Below are positions 20,181-29,859 of a stretch of DNA of 64,000 bases, piece by piece. A program made the position numbers and the translations under genes. The notes beneath the pieces are model-generated. The model had not been told where the DNA came from, did no database searches, and worked only from the letters and a program-made list of their open reading frames with translations. The stretch covers positions 62,001 through 126,000 of the forward strand of contig NZ_CP059183.1 of assembly GCF_014251275.1 (NCBI RefSeq), in the 5' to 3' direction. Every line of letters begins with the position of its first letter. The stretch's first letter is position 1. The DNA is from Blattabacterium cuenoti. Its GTDB lineage: Bacteria; Bacteroidota; Bacteroidia; Flavobacteriales; Blattabacteriaceae.

Positions 20181-21299
20181 ATGGTTAAAAAAGATTATTA
20201 CGAAATATTAGGTGTATCTAGAAATTCTTCTAAAGAAGAAATTAAAAAAGCTTATAGAAAATTAGCAATAAAATATCATCCAGATAAAAATTTAGATAAT
20301 AAAAAAAAAGCAGAAGAAAAATTTAAAGAAGCTGCAGAAGCTTATGAAATATTAAGTAATCGAGAAAAAAGGCAATCTTATGATAAGTTTGGACATTCTG
20401 GAGTAAAAGGTAATACTACTGGAACCGGAATGAATATGGAAGATATTTTTACAAATTTTGGTGATATTTTTGCTGATGCATTTGGAGAAGGCTTTTCTAG
20501 TTTTGGTTTTGGAAAATCTAGTATAAATAGGAGTATTAAAGGAAGTGATTTAAGAATTAGAGTAAAATTATCATTAGAAGAAATAGCTAATGGAATAGAA
20601 AAAAAAGTTAAAGTAAAAAGACTAAAAATAGCTAAGGGAATAAAATTTAGAAATTGTTCATATTGCAATGGAACTGGACAAATTACACGTATAACAAATA
20701 CTATACTTGGAAGAATGCAGACTACTTCTCAATGCAACACATGCTCTGGATCTGGAAAAAACATTGAAAATACTCCTCGTGGAGCTAACAAATATGGATT
20801 AATTAAAGAAGAAGAATTAGTAAATATAAAAATCCCTGCAGGTCTTACAGAAGGAATACAATTAAAAGTCTCTGGAAAAGGAAATGAGGCCCCTTTTGGA
20901 GGTATTTCAGGTGATTTAATAGTATTAATAGAAGAAATTCCTCATACAAAATTAAAAAGGGAAGGAATTAATCTTCATTATGATTTGTATATATCATTTC
21001 CAGATGCAATATTAGGAGCTTACAAAGAAGTCCCTACTATAAATGGAAAAGCTAGAATTAAAATAGATCCAGGAACACAATCTGGAAAAACACTCAGATT
21101 AAGAAGTAAGGGTTTACCTAATATAGAAGGATATGGTTATGGTAGTTTATTCATTCATGTAAATGTATGGACTCCAAAAAAAATAAATGATGAACAAAAA
21201 AAATTTTTTGAAAAAATGAGGAAAAATGAAAATTTTCTTCCTCATCCTGGAAATTCAGAAAAATCTTTTTTCGATCGTGTAAGAGAAATGTTTTCATAA
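20181..21299 (+). CDS. dnaJ: Chaperone DnaJ with only two of four zinc motifs
   Basis: Cochaperone of DnaK, 372 residues. The J domain has YHPDKN (HPD at residues 33-35), and the Gly/Phe region covers about residues 81-112. The zinc domain normally has four CxxCxGxG motifs. Here only CSYCNGTG (159-166) and CNTCSGSG (185-192) remain; where motifs 1 and 4 should lie, the sequence reads KIAKGIKF and TPRGANKYG with no cysteines. In DnaJ, motifs 1 and 4 form zinc site I and motifs 2 and 3 form site II, so site I is lost as a unit. The C-terminal substrate-binding domains look complete. Confidence 0.95.
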   Translation: MVKKDYYEILGVSRNSSKEEIKKAYRKLAIKYHPDKNLDNKKKAEEKFKEAAEAYEILSNREKRQSYDKFGHSGVKGNTTGTGMNMEDIFTNFGDIFADAFGEGFSSFGFGKSSINRSIKGSDLRIRVKLSLEEIANGIEKKVKVKRLKIAKGIKFRNCSYCNGTGQITRITNTILGRMQTTSQCNTCSGSGKNIENTPRGANKYGLIKEEELVNIKIPAGLTEGIQLKVSGKGNEAPFGGISGDLIVLIEEIPHTKLKREGINLHYDLYISFPDAILGAYKEVPTINGKARIKIDPGTQSGKTLRLRSKGLPNIEGYGYGSLFIHVNVWTPKKINDEQKKFFEKMRKNENFLPHPGNSEKSFFDRVREMFS

Positions 21300-21398
21300 T
21301 AAAATATATAATAGAATTTTTAATAATTTTATTAATATTTATATTATTTTATTTTCTTATATAATTCTTTTTTAAAATATTTTCATATTTATTAATAT

Positions 21399-22577
21399 AT
21401 GAAAAAAAAAGTGGCAGTTGCCTTATCAGGTGGAGTAGATTCAAGTGTAGCAGCTTTAATTCTAAAAGAAAAAGGATATGATGTAATTGGATTATTTATG
21501 AACAATTGGGAAGAATCAATTTCAAAAAACTGTATACATACTATAGATAGTATTGATGCTATGTTAGTAGCTAATAAATTAAATATTCCATTTCAAATTT
21601 TAGAAATAAAGAAAGAGTATAAAAAACATGTACTTAATTACATGTTCAATGAATATAAACTTGGATCTACTCCAAATCCAGATGTTTTATGTAATAAAAA
21701 AATAAAATTTAATTTATTTTTAAAAATTGCAACAAAATTAGGTGCAGATTATATAGCTACTGGACACTATGCTAATAAAAAAAAAATTATAAAAAATAAT
21801 GAAAAAATATACCGTTTGTTAATAGGAAAAGACAAAAAAAAAGATCAATCATATTTTTTGTGTCAATTAACACAGGATCAATTAGAAAAATCTTTATTTC
21901 CATTAGGATTATTAACTAAAAAACAAGTTAGAAAAATAGCAGAAAAAAACAATTTAATAAATGCATTTAAAAAAGACTCTCAAGGATTATGTTTCGTAGG
22001 AAAAATAAAATTATACAAATTTCTAAAAAAAATAATCCCTCCAAAAAAAGGAAAAATTATTTATATTAGTTCTAATTCACAAATATATAAGGTAAAAAAA
22101 AATTTTTCTTCTAAAGAAGAAAAATTACTATTCTTTTCTAAAAAGAAAAAATATAAAAAATCAGACGGAGAATTAATTGGATACCATAAAGGGGCACATT
22201 TTTTTACTATAGGACAAAGAAAAGGTATTTCTATAGGAGGATACAAAAAAGCTTTATTTGTTATAGATATAAATACAAACGAAAATATTATTTATACTGG
22301 TATGGGAAATTTACACCCAGGATTATATAGAAAATACTTATTTATTAAAGAAAAAAATATTCATTGGATTAGAAAAGATTTTATTTTATTTAATGGAGAA
22401 AATATGGAAGTATTTTGTAAAATACGTTATAGACAACCATTGCAAAAATCTAAATTATATAAAATAAAAGAAGGAATATTAATTAAATTTGAAAATATGC
22501 AAAGAGCAATAACAAAAGGACAATTTGCGGTTTGGTATATTAAAGAAGAACTAATAGGATCCGGAATTATTTCATAA
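21399..22577 (+). CDS. mnmA: tRNA-specific 2-thiouridylase MnmA
   Basis: Thiolates U34 of tRNA-Lys, Glu and Gln. The 392-residue protein starts with the PP-loop ALSGGVDSSVAALILK (residues 8-23). The two active-site cysteines appear in NPDVLCNKKIKF (nucleophile) and SQGLCFVGK (persulfide cysteine). GQRKGISIGG is another family block. The 234 bp downstream carry no gene. Confidence 0.94.
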   Translation: MKKKVAVALSGGVDSSVAALILKEKGYDVIGLFMNNWEESISKNCIHTIDSIDAMLVANKLNIPFQILEIKKEYKKHVLNYMFNEYKLGSTPNPDVLCNKKIKFNLFLKIATKLGADYIATGHYANKKKIIKNNEKIYRLLIGKDKKKDQSYFLCQLTQDQLEKSLFPLGLLTKKQVRKIAEKNNLINAFKKDSQGLCFVGKIKLYKFLKKIIPPKKGKIIYISSNSQIYKVKKNFSSKEEKLLFFSKKKKYKKSDGELIGYHKGAHFFTIGQRKGISIGGYKKALFVIDINTNENIIYTGMGNLHPGLYRKYLFIKEKNIHWIRKDFILFNGENMEVFCKIRYRQPLQKSKLYKIKEGILIKFENMQRAITKGQFAVWYIKEELIGSGIIS

Positions 22578-22811
22578 ATTTCATTTCATAACTTATAATT
22601 AATATAACATAATATAATTATTTTTATAATAAATTTTATTTAATACTAATATAAATAAATATTATATAATAAATATTATTAAAAATCTATAATAATAAAT
22701 TATTTATGTAATATAATTTTTTATATTTTTGCATACTATATAATTTTTATTATAAAAAAATTATTATTCCTAATAATGGAATAAAATATTTTTTGATTTA
22801 TAAAATTTTTC
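22578..22811 (+). promoter_or_regulatory. Leader region of the ilv cluster
   Basis: This 234-bp gap between mnmA and ilvD contains only very AT-rich DNA. TATTTTTG at 22724-22731 matches the Bacteroidota -7 consensus TAnnTTTG, but no convincing -33 TTTG was seen at the right distance. A small hairpin ATTATT-CCT-AATAAT lies at 22763-22777. No leader peptide with Ile/Val/Leu codon runs and no riboswitch was recognised. Promoter call is tentative. Confidence 0.25.
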
Positions 22812-24506
22812 ATGAAAGAGGAAAAAATTAATAATTTTAGTAAACAAATAACAGAAAATTCAAGTTTACCTGCTGCACATTCTATGTTATATGCAATAGG
22901 GATGAAAGAAACAGATTTTAAAAAAGCTCAAGTTGGAATAATAAGTAATTGGTATGAAGGAAATCCTTGTAATATTCATTTAAATTCTCTTGCTAAAAGG
23001 GTAAAAAATTCAATTAAAAAAAATAATTTAATAGGTTTTCAAATTACTACTATTGGAATTAGTGATGGAATTACTATGGGGACTCCTGGAATGAGATATT
23101 CTCTTCCTTCTAGAGAATTAATAGCAGATAGTATAGAAAGCGTAGTTGAATCTCATTGCTATGATGGAGTAATAGCAATTCCAGGATGTGATAAAAATAT
23201 CCCAGGTGTTATGATAGGATTACTTAGATTAAATAGACCTTCTATAATTGTGTATGGAGGGACAATAGCTTCTGGATATTATAATGGAAATAAACTAGAT
23301 ATAGTTTCTTCTTTCGAAGCATTAGGAAAAAAAAATAATTCTATAATAACTGATGAAGAATATAAAAATATTATAAAAAATTCTTGTCCAGGTCCTGGAG
23401 CATGTGGAGGAATGTATACTGCAAATACTATGGCTACTGCACTAGAAGCAGTAGGAATGTTGTTACCTTATTCATCTTCTTCTCCGGCTAAAAGTAATGA
23501 AAAAAAAAAAGAATGCAAACAAGTTGCTATATATATAAAAAAATTATTGAAAAAAAATATAAAGACAAAAGATATAGTTACAAAAAACTCTGTAGAAAAT
23601 GGAATAAAATTAGCTATATGTTTAGGAGGATCTACAAATTTAGTTTTACATTTTCTGGCAATTGCTAAAGCAGCAAATTTGAATATTACATTAAAAGATT
23701 TTCAAAAAATTAGTAACGAAACACCTTTTATAGGAAATTTAAAACCTAGTGGAATTTTTTCAATGGAAGATCTTCATGTTAATATAGGAGGAATTCCAGT
23801 TATTATTAAGTATCTTATTAAAAAAAAAATATTATTAGGGGATTGTTTAACAGTTACTGGAAAAACATTATATGAAAATGTTAAAGACGCACAAGATTTA
23901 ACTTTTACTAAAAAAATAATTTATCCTATTGAAACTCCTATAAAAACAAAAGGTCACATTAGGATTTTATATGGGAACATTTCTCCAGAGGGTTCAGTTG
24001 CTAAAATAACAGGAAAAGAAGGTACTAAATTTCGTGGGAGAGCAATGGTTTTTAATTCAGAATATGAAGCAAACAAATCTATAATAAATAATCAAATAAA
24101 ACCTGGAACAGTAATTGTAATTAGATATGTAGGGCCAGTAGGAGGTCCAGGTATGCCTGAAATGTTAAAACCTACTTCCTATATTATGGGAAGTGGATTA
24201 GGAGATAAAGTTGCACTTATAACAGATGGTAGATTTTCAGGAGGTACTCATGGATTTGTTGTAGGACATATTACACCTGAAGCTCAAAATGGTGGAACAA
24301 TAGCTATAATAAAAAACGGAGATTTTATTAAAATAGATTCAGAAAATAATACAATTACTCTAGAAATAAAAGAAGAAGAAATAAGAAGAAGAAGAAGATT
24401 ATGGAGTCCTATTAATTCCTTTAAAAAAATAAATAAAGGATATTTATATAAATATACAAAAATAGTCTCTTCAGCATCTACAGGATGTGTTACAGATGAA
24501 TTTTAA
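22812..24506 (+). CDS. ilvD: Dihydroxy-acid dehydratase
   Basis: Fourth-stage enzyme of Ile/Val synthesis; dehydrates dihydroxy acids to 2-keto acids using an Fe-S cluster. The 564-residue protein shows IPGCDKNIPG and CPGPGACGGMYTANTM (cluster cysteines) and the C-terminal TDGRFSGGTHG and VGPVGGPGMPEM blocks. First gene of ilvD-ilvB-ilvN-ilvC-ilvA, with ilvB starting 5 bp after its stop. An A11 run is in frame at 23500-23510. Confidence 0.96.
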   Translation: MKEEKINNFSKQITENSSLPAAHSMLYAIGMKETDFKKAQVGIISNWYEGNPCNIHLNSLAKRVKNSIKKNNLIGFQITTIGISDGITMGTPGMRYSLPSRELIADSIESVVESHCYDGVIAIPGCDKNIPGVMIGLLRLNRPSIIVYGGTIASGYYNGNKLDIVSSFEALGKKNNSIITDEEYKNIIKNSCPGPGACGGMYTANTMATALEAVGMLLPYSSSSPAKSNEKKKECKQVAIYIKKLLKKNIKTKDIVTKNSVENGIKLAICLGGSTNLVLHFLAIAKAANLNITLKDFQKISNETPFIGNLKPSGIFSMEDLHVNIGGIPVIIKYLIKKKILLGDCLTVTGKTLYENVKDAQDLTFTKKIIYPIETPIKTKGHIRILYGNISPEGSVAKITGKEGTKFRGRAMVFNSEYEANKSIINNQIKPGTVIVIRYVGPVGGPGMPEMLKPTSYIMGSGLGDKVALITDGRFSGGTHGFVVGHITPEAQNGGTIAIIKNGDFIKIDSENNTITLEIKEEEIRRRRRLWSPINSFKKINKGYLYKYTKIVSSASTGCVTDEF

Positions 24507-24511
24507 TTAAT

Positions 24512-26212
24512 ATGGAAGGAAATTTAACTTCTGGTTCTGAAATAGTTATAAAATCTCTCTTAAACGAAAAAGTAAGGTATATTTTTGGATATCCTGGTGG
24601 AGCAATAATGCCAATATATGATTCTTTACATGATTATTTGAACATAATTTCGCATGTACTAATGCGTCATGAACAAGGGACAATTCATGCAGCACAAGGT
24701 TATGCTAGAGTAACAGGTGAAGTTGGAGTTTGTTTTACTACTTCTGGTCCTGGAGCTACTAATTTAATTACAGGATTAGCTGATGCATTAGCTGATAGTA
24801 CCCCAGTTGTGTGTATTACAGGTCAAGTATTTTCTCATCTTTTAGGTACTGATGCTTTCCAAGAAACAAACATTATTGATATTTCTCTTCCTGTAACTAA
24901 GTGGAATATTCAGGTTTTACAAGCAAAAAATATTTTTAACGCAATTAAAAAAGGATTTGTCATAGCAAAACAAGGTAGACCCGGCCCAGTATTAATAGAT
25001 ATAACTAAAGATGCTCAATTACAAAAAGAAAAGTTAACTAAAAATTTTTTTAGAAAAAAAATAAATATTTATTATAAAAAATCAAATTTTATTATAAATG
25101 ATAATATAATAAAAGCAGCTAATTTAATAAATTCATCTAAAAAACCATTAATTATAATAGGTCATGGTATTATATTGGCTGAAGCAGAAGATGAATTTAA
25201 AATATTTGCTGAAAAGACTGGAATTCCAGTAGCAAGTACTTTATTAGGATTAGGGGCATTAGATAGTACACATTATTTATATGTAGGGATGTTAGGTATG
25301 CATGGAAATTATGCTCCTAATGTATTAACAAATCAATGTGACGTCCTTATTGCTATAGGAATGAGATTTGATGATAGAGTAACAGGAAACATAAAAAAAT
25401 ATGCAAAAAAATCTAAAATTATTCATTTAGAAATAGATTCTTCGGAAATTAATAAAAATATATCGTGTAATATATCCATATTAGGTAACTGTAAAACTTC
25501 TTTAAAAAAATTAATTCATTATGTAAATAAATCAAATCACAAAAAATGGATAAAAAAATTCTTTTCTCTTAAAAAAGAAGAAGATAAAATAGTTATACAA
25601 AAAGACCTTAATCCAAAAAGTGGAGGAATTACTATGGGTGAAGTTTTAAAATGGATTAATTTATATAAAAAAAAAAATGCAATACTTGTAACAGATGTTG
25701 GCCAGCATCAAATGATAGCTTCTAGATATTTTAAATTTACATGTAAAAAAAGTCAAATAACTTCTGGAGGCTTAGGTACTATGGGTTTTGCATTACCTGC
25801 TTCAATAGGAGCAAAATTAGGAGCAAAAAATAGACAAGTATTATGCATAGTAGGAGATGGAGGGATTCAAATGACCATTCAAGAAATGGGGACAATACTA
25901 CAATATAGGATATGTATAAAAATTATATTATTAAATAATAATTTTTTGGGAATGGTAAGACAATGGCAACATCTTTTTTTTAATAAACGTTATTCATGTA
26001 CTAAATTAGTAAATCCAAGTTTTACTAAATTAGCCAATGCATACAATATTGAGTCTAAAAGAGTAGATAAAAGAGAAAAATTAAAAAATTCTGTAAAAGA
26101 AGCTTTATACAAAGAAACTCCATTCTTATTAGAAGTAGTTGTAGAAAAAGAAAACAATGTTTTCCCTATGATTCCTTCAGGTGCAGCAGTAGATGAAATT
26201 CGTTTGATTTAA
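24512..26212 (+). CDS. ilvB: Acetolactate synthase large (catalytic) subunit
   Basis: ThDP enzyme that makes acetolactate or acetohydroxybutyrate. 566 residues with the ThDP glutamate in MRHEQGTIHAAQGYAR, GPGATNLITGLADA, the FAD-region GMRFDDRVTGN, and the Mg/ThDP motif GDGGIQMTIQE...NNNFLGMVRQW. The regulatory subunit partner, normally needed for full activity and valine feedback, is frameshifted just downstream. An A11 run lies in frame at 25667-25677. Confidence 0.96.
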   Translation: MEGNLTSGSEIVIKSLLNEKVRYIFGYPGGAIMPIYDSLHDYLNIISHVLMRHEQGTIHAAQGYARVTGEVGVCFTTSGPGATNLITGLADALADSTPVVCITGQVFSHLLGTDAFQETNIIDISLPVTKWNIQVLQAKNIFNAIKKGFVIAKQGRPGPVLIDITKDAQLQKEKLTKNFFRKKINIYYKKSNFIINDNIIKAANLINSSKKPLIIIGHGIILAEAEDEFKIFAEKTGIPVASTLLGLGALDSTHYLYVGMLGMHGNYAPNVLTNQCDVLIAIGMRFDDRVTGNIKKYAKKSKIIHLEIDSSEINKNISCNISILGNCKTSLKKLIHYVNKSNHKKWIKKFFSLKKEEDKIVIQKDLNPKSGGITMGEVLKWINLYKKKNAILVTDVGQHQMIASRYFKFTCKKSQITSGGLGTMGFALPASIGAKLGAKNRQVLCIVGDGGIQMTIQEMGTILQYRICIKIILLNNNFLGMVRQWQHLFFNKRYSCTKLVNPSFTKLANAYNIESKRVDKREKLKNSVKEALYKETPFLLEVVVEKENNVFPMIPSGAAVDEIRLI

Positions 26213-26287
26213 TAATTAATAATTCAAAAAAAAATAAAAAATAATAATTTTATATTATATACATACAATACATACAATTTATATTAT

Positions 26288-26553
26288 ATGAAAAAATATG
26301 AATTTAGAATTAAAATTTTAGTAGAAAATGATATAAGATTGCTAAGTAAAATACTTATTATATTAAATAGAAAAAATTTAGATATAAACTATGTAAATGT
26401 ATGTAAAAAAAAAATAATTTTTACATAACTAATCAACAATATATTTTAGATGTAGTATGCGAAGAAAAACAATTCATTAAAATAAAAAAAATAATACAAA
26501 AATTTATTGGAATAATAAATATTTATTCTTATAAAAAAAGAATAATGTTTTAA
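26288..26553 (+). pseudogene. ilvN: Acetolactate synthase small subunit, frameshifted at an A10 tract
   Basis: From ATG 26288 the frame reads MKKYEFRIKILVENDIRLLSKIL..., an ACT-domain start as in IlvN, and stops at 26426-26428. The A10 run 26405-26414 lies just before. If one A is added (or two removed), the frame continues as ...NNFYITNQQYILDVVCEEK...IIQKFIGIINIYSYKKRIMF and ends at TAA 26551-26553, giving about 88 residues. The position between ilvB and ilvC supports the identity. The homology of both halves to one small ACT protein suggests a single recent frameshift. It may be rescued by transcriptional slippage, be a real pseudogene, or be a sequencing error. Confidence 0.8.
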
Positions 26554-26621
26554 TTAACCATTATATTTCTATTATAGAATATATATATAAAAATATTAAA
26601 TTAGGAAAATAAATAACAATT

Positions 26622-27662
26622 ATGAAAATTAAAATCGGATCTGTAGAAGAAAATATCATTACAAGAAATGAATTCTCTATAGAAAAGGCAAGGGAAATTT
26701 TAAAAAATGAAAAAATTTCCGTTTTGGGTTATGGGGTCCAAGGCCCTGCGCAAAGTAAAAATCTAAAAGATAATGGATTTAATGTAATAATAGGACAAAG
26801 AAAAAATACTTTATCTTGGAAAAAAGCATTAGATGATGGGTGGATAGAAGGAAAAAATCTTTTTTCCTTAGAAAAAGCATCTGAGTTAGGGTCTATATTA
26901 ATGTATTTATTGTCAGATGCCGGACAAATATCTTTTTGGAAAACTATTAATAAATATTTAACAAAAGGAAAATCCCTATATTTTTCACATGGATTTGGAT
27001 TGACTTTTTATAAAAAAACTAAAATAAATCCACCTAATAATATAGATATTTTTTTAGTAGCACCTAAAGGTTCAGGTACTAGTTTAAGAAGACTTTTTAA
27101 ACAAGGAAATGGAATTAATTCTAGTTATGCTATATATCAAGATTATAGTGGTAAAAGTTTAGAAAAAGTATTATCAATTGGAATAGGAATAGGTTCTGGA
27201 TATTTATTTAAAACAAGTTTTAAAAATGAAGTCTATTCAGATTTAGTAGGAGAGAGAGGGACATTAATGGGGGCAATTCAAGGAATATTTTCAGCACAAT
27301 ATCAAATATTAAGGGAAAATGGGCATTCTCCATCAGAAGCTTTTAATGAAACTGTAGAAGAATTAACTCAAAGTTTAATGCCTTTAGTATCTGAAAAAGG
27401 AATGGATTGGATGTATAAAAATTGTTCTACTACTGCTCAAAGAGGGGCGTTAGATTGGTGGAAAAAATTTAAAGAAGCTACAATACCAGTATTCAGAGAA
27501 TTATACAATGAAGTAGCATCTGGAAATGAAGCAAAAAACATTATAAAATCAAATATTAGAAAAGATTATAGATTAAAATTAGAAAAAGAATTAAAAGACT
27601 TACATGATAGTGAATTATGGGAAGCTGGATCTGTTATTAGAAAATTACGTCCAGAAAAATAA
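26622..27662 (+). CDS. ilvC: Ketol-acid reductoisomerase
   Basis: Isomerises and reduces acetolactate or acetohydroxybutyrate with NADPH and Mg. 346 residues, the short Bacteroidota-like form: the NADPH loop GYGVQGPAQ, then VAPKGSGTSLR and the C-terminal helical domain with DLVGERGTLMGAIQG and ETVEELTQSLMPLVSEKG, which carry the metal-binding acidic residues. It follows the broken ilvN after 68 bp and precedes ilvA by 21 bp. Confidence 0.95.
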   Translation: MKIKIGSVEENIITRNEFSIEKAREILKNEKISVLGYGVQGPAQSKNLKDNGFNVIIGQRKNTLSWKKALDDGWIEGKNLFSLEKASELGSILMYLLSDAGQISFWKTINKYLTKGKSLYFSHGFGLTFYKKTKINPPNNIDIFLVAPKGSGTSLRRLFKQGNGINSSYAIYQDYSGKSLEKVLSIGIGIGSGYLFKTSFKNEVYSDLVGERGTLMGAIQGIFSAQYQILRENGHSPSEAFNETVEELTQSLMPLVSEKGMDWMYKNCSTTAQRGALDWWKKFKEATIPVFRELYNEVASGNEAKNIIKSNIRKDYRLKLEKELKDLHDSELWEAGSVIRKLRPEK

Positions 27663-27683
27663 GTTAATAAACTTTTTAATAGA

Positions 27684-28949
27684 TTGAAAAACAAATTTAT
27701 AGGATATTTTCCGCAATACAAAGAAATAATTAAGGCTAAAAAAATATTAAAAAATATTATTTACGAAACTCCTCTACAAAAAAACTATTTTCTATCAGAA
27801 AAATATAAAGCTAATATTTATTTAAAAAGAGAAGACTTACAAATAATACGTTCTTACAAAATTAGAGGAGCATATAACAAAATAATAAATTTATCTAATG
27901 AAGATTTAAAAAAAGGAATAGTTTGTGCAAGTGCTGGTAATCATGCACAAGGAGTAGCATATTCTTGTAATATACTGAAAATATCAGGTAAAATTTATAT
28001 GCCAAATACTACTCCTAAACAAAAAGTAGAAAGAGTTAAAATGTTTGGAAAAAAATTCATAAAAATTATTCTTACTGGAGATACTTTTGATACAGTAAAT
28101 GAAGTAGCAATGGAAGAATGTAAAAAAAATGAAAAAATATTTATTCATCCTTTTGATGACGATAAAATTATTGAGGGACAAGCTACTGTAGGTATGGAAA
28201 TATTAAAACAATATAATTCATGTATAGACTATATTTTTATTCCTGTTGGAGGTGGAGGATTAATTTCTGGAGTTGGTAGTTATTTTAAACAAACTAGTCC
28301 TAATACAAAAATTATAGGTGTAGAACCAAAAGGAGCTCCATCTATGAGTTATTCTTTGAAAAAAGGAAAAATAGTAAAATTGAAAACAATAGATAGATTT
28401 ATTGATGGAGCATCAGTAAAAAAAGTAGGTAAATTAAATTTTCATATATGTAATCAAATATTACATGATATGGAAACAGTTTCAGAAGGAAAAGTATGTA
28501 CAACTATTTTAGACTTATATAATTTAGAAGCTATAGTAGCAGAACCTGCAGGAGCTTTATCAATAGCTGTTTTAGATTGTTATTCTGATAAAATAAAAAA
28601 TAAAACTATTGTTTGCATTTTAAGTGGAGGAAATAATGATATAACTAGAACAGAAGAGATAAGAGAAAAGTCTCTTTTATATGAAGGTAAAAAACATTAT
28701 TTCATAGTAAAATTTCCACAAAGAGCAGGATCTTTAAAAGAATTCGTAAATAATATTTTAGGACCTAAAGATGATATTACTTATTTTGAATATTATAAAA
28801 AAACCTCTAAAGAAGAAGGCCCAGCAATTATAGGAATAGAACTATCAAGAAAAAATGAATTTTCTACTTTATTAGGAAAAATGAAAAAACATAAAGTACA
28901 TTTTCAATATTTAAATAAAAATCCAGATTTATTTCGTATACTTATTTAA
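27684..28949 (+). CDS. ilvA: Threonine dehydratase, biosynthetic
   Basis: Deaminates threonine to 2-oxobutyrate, the entry to isoleucine. The 421-residue fold-type II PLP enzyme has the PLP lysine in SYKIRGAYNK, phosphate-binding glycines in PVGGGGLISGVG and an ILSGGNND block. A single C-terminal ACT-like regulatory domain (about residues 330-421, from YFIVKFPQRAGSL) is kept, so isoleucine feedback may persist. The start is TTG at 27684; no ATG lies near the family N-terminus. Confidence 0.94.
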   Translation: MKNKFIGYFPQYKEIIKAKKILKNIIYETPLQKNYFLSEKYKANIYLKREDLQIIRSYKIRGAYNKIINLSNEDLKKGIVCASAGNHAQGVAYSCNILKISGKIYMPNTTPKQKVERVKMFGKKFIKIILTGDTFDTVNEVAMEECKKNEKIFIHPFDDDKIIEGQATVGMEILKQYNSCIDYIFIPVGGGGLISGVGSYFKQTSPNTKIIGVEPKGAPSMSYSLKKGKIVKLKTIDRFIDGASVKKVGKLNFHICNQILHDMETVSEGKVCTTILDLYNLEAIVAEPAGALSIAVLDCYSDKIKNKTIVCILSGGNNDITRTEEIREKSLLYEGKKHYFIVKFPQRAGSLKEFVNNILGPKDDITYFEYYKKTSKEEGPAIIGIELSRKNEFSTLLGKMKKHKVHFQYLNKNPDLFRILI

Positions 28950-28969
28950 AAAAATATTTTATTAAATTG

Positions 28970-29057
28970 TACCCACGACTGGATTCGAACCAGCATATTC
29001 TTATTATAGAATACCACCACCTCAAAGTGGCGTGTATACCAATTTCACCACGTGGGT
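28970..29057 (-). tRNA. tRNA-Leu (anticodon GAG)
   Basis: On the minus strand the 5' arm ACCCACG pairs with CGTGGGT, with discriminator A at 28970. The anticodon loop TTGAGGT gives GAG, reading CUU/CUC leucine codons. A long variable arm (ATTCTATAATAAGAATAT) and the T-loop GGTTCGAATCC fit a class II tRNA. CCA is not encoded. It lies between ilvA and dapB. Confidence 0.95.
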
Positions 29058-29145
29058 AATTTATTTATTTTATACAAACAAAATACGAATTTTTTATAAT
29101 ATAATTATAAAAAAAATATAAGTTAATTTATAAAAACAATTCATT

Positions 29146-29850
29146 ATGAATATATCTATAATAGGTTATGGAAAAATGGGTAAAACTGTAGAGAAAATAG
29201 CAAGAAATAGAGGTCATAACATATCTTTATGTTATGATCATACTCCATCACCTAATTTATTAAAAAACACAGATATAGTAATAGAATTCAGTCAACCTAA
29301 TTCTGTTGTTAAAAACATAATAATATGTATGGAAAATAACATACCTATGGTATGTGGAACTACAGGTTGGTTAGATAAACTTGAATATATAAAAAAAATG
29401 TGCATAGAAAAAAAAGGGGCTTTTTTACATTCTTCTAATTTTAGTATTTCAATGAATATATTTTCTGCTATTAACAGAAAATTATCAAAATTATTACGGG
29501 CATATTCAAATCAATATAATATAATAATAGAAGAAGTTCATCACAAAAAAAAATTAGATAATCCTAGTGGAACATCTATTTCATTAGCGAATGATATAAT
29601 AAATAACAATATGAAAGATACCTGGGTTTTAGGAGAAGGAAATAAAAAAAACATTATTTCAATAATTTCTAAAAGATTAAGTGATGTTATTGGAACACAT
29701 TCTGTAATATTTAAATCAAAAATAGATGATATAAAAATAGAACATAAAGCACATAATAGAAATGGATTTGCACTTGGAGCAGTAATTGCTGCAGAATGGA
29801 TAAGAAATAAAAAAGGATTTTTCTCAATGAGAGATGTTTTAGATATATAA
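29146..29850 (+). CDS. dapB: 4-hydroxy-tetrahydrodipicolinate reductase
   Basis: NAD(P)H-dependent step of the lysine/diaminopimelate pathway. 234 residues, with the dinucleotide loop IIGYGKMGKTV at the N-terminus and the DapB signature EEVHHKKKLDNPSGT (catalytic His pair and Lys) near residues 130-145, plus a final HKAHNRNGFALGA block. lepB starts 9 bp after its stop. Confidence 0.95.
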   Translation: MNISIIGYGKMGKTVEKIARNRGHNISLCYDHTPSPNLLKNTDIVIEFSQPNSVVKNIIICMENNIPMVCGTTGWLDKLEYIKKMCIEKKGAFLHSSNFSISMNIFSAINRKLSKLLRAYSNQYNIIIEEVHHKKKLDNPSGTSISLANDIINNNMKDTWVLGEGNKKNIISIISKRLSDVIGTHSVIFKSKIDDIKIEHKAHNRNGFALGAVIAAEWIRNKKGFFSMRDVLDI

Positions 29851-29859
29851 GATTTTTTT

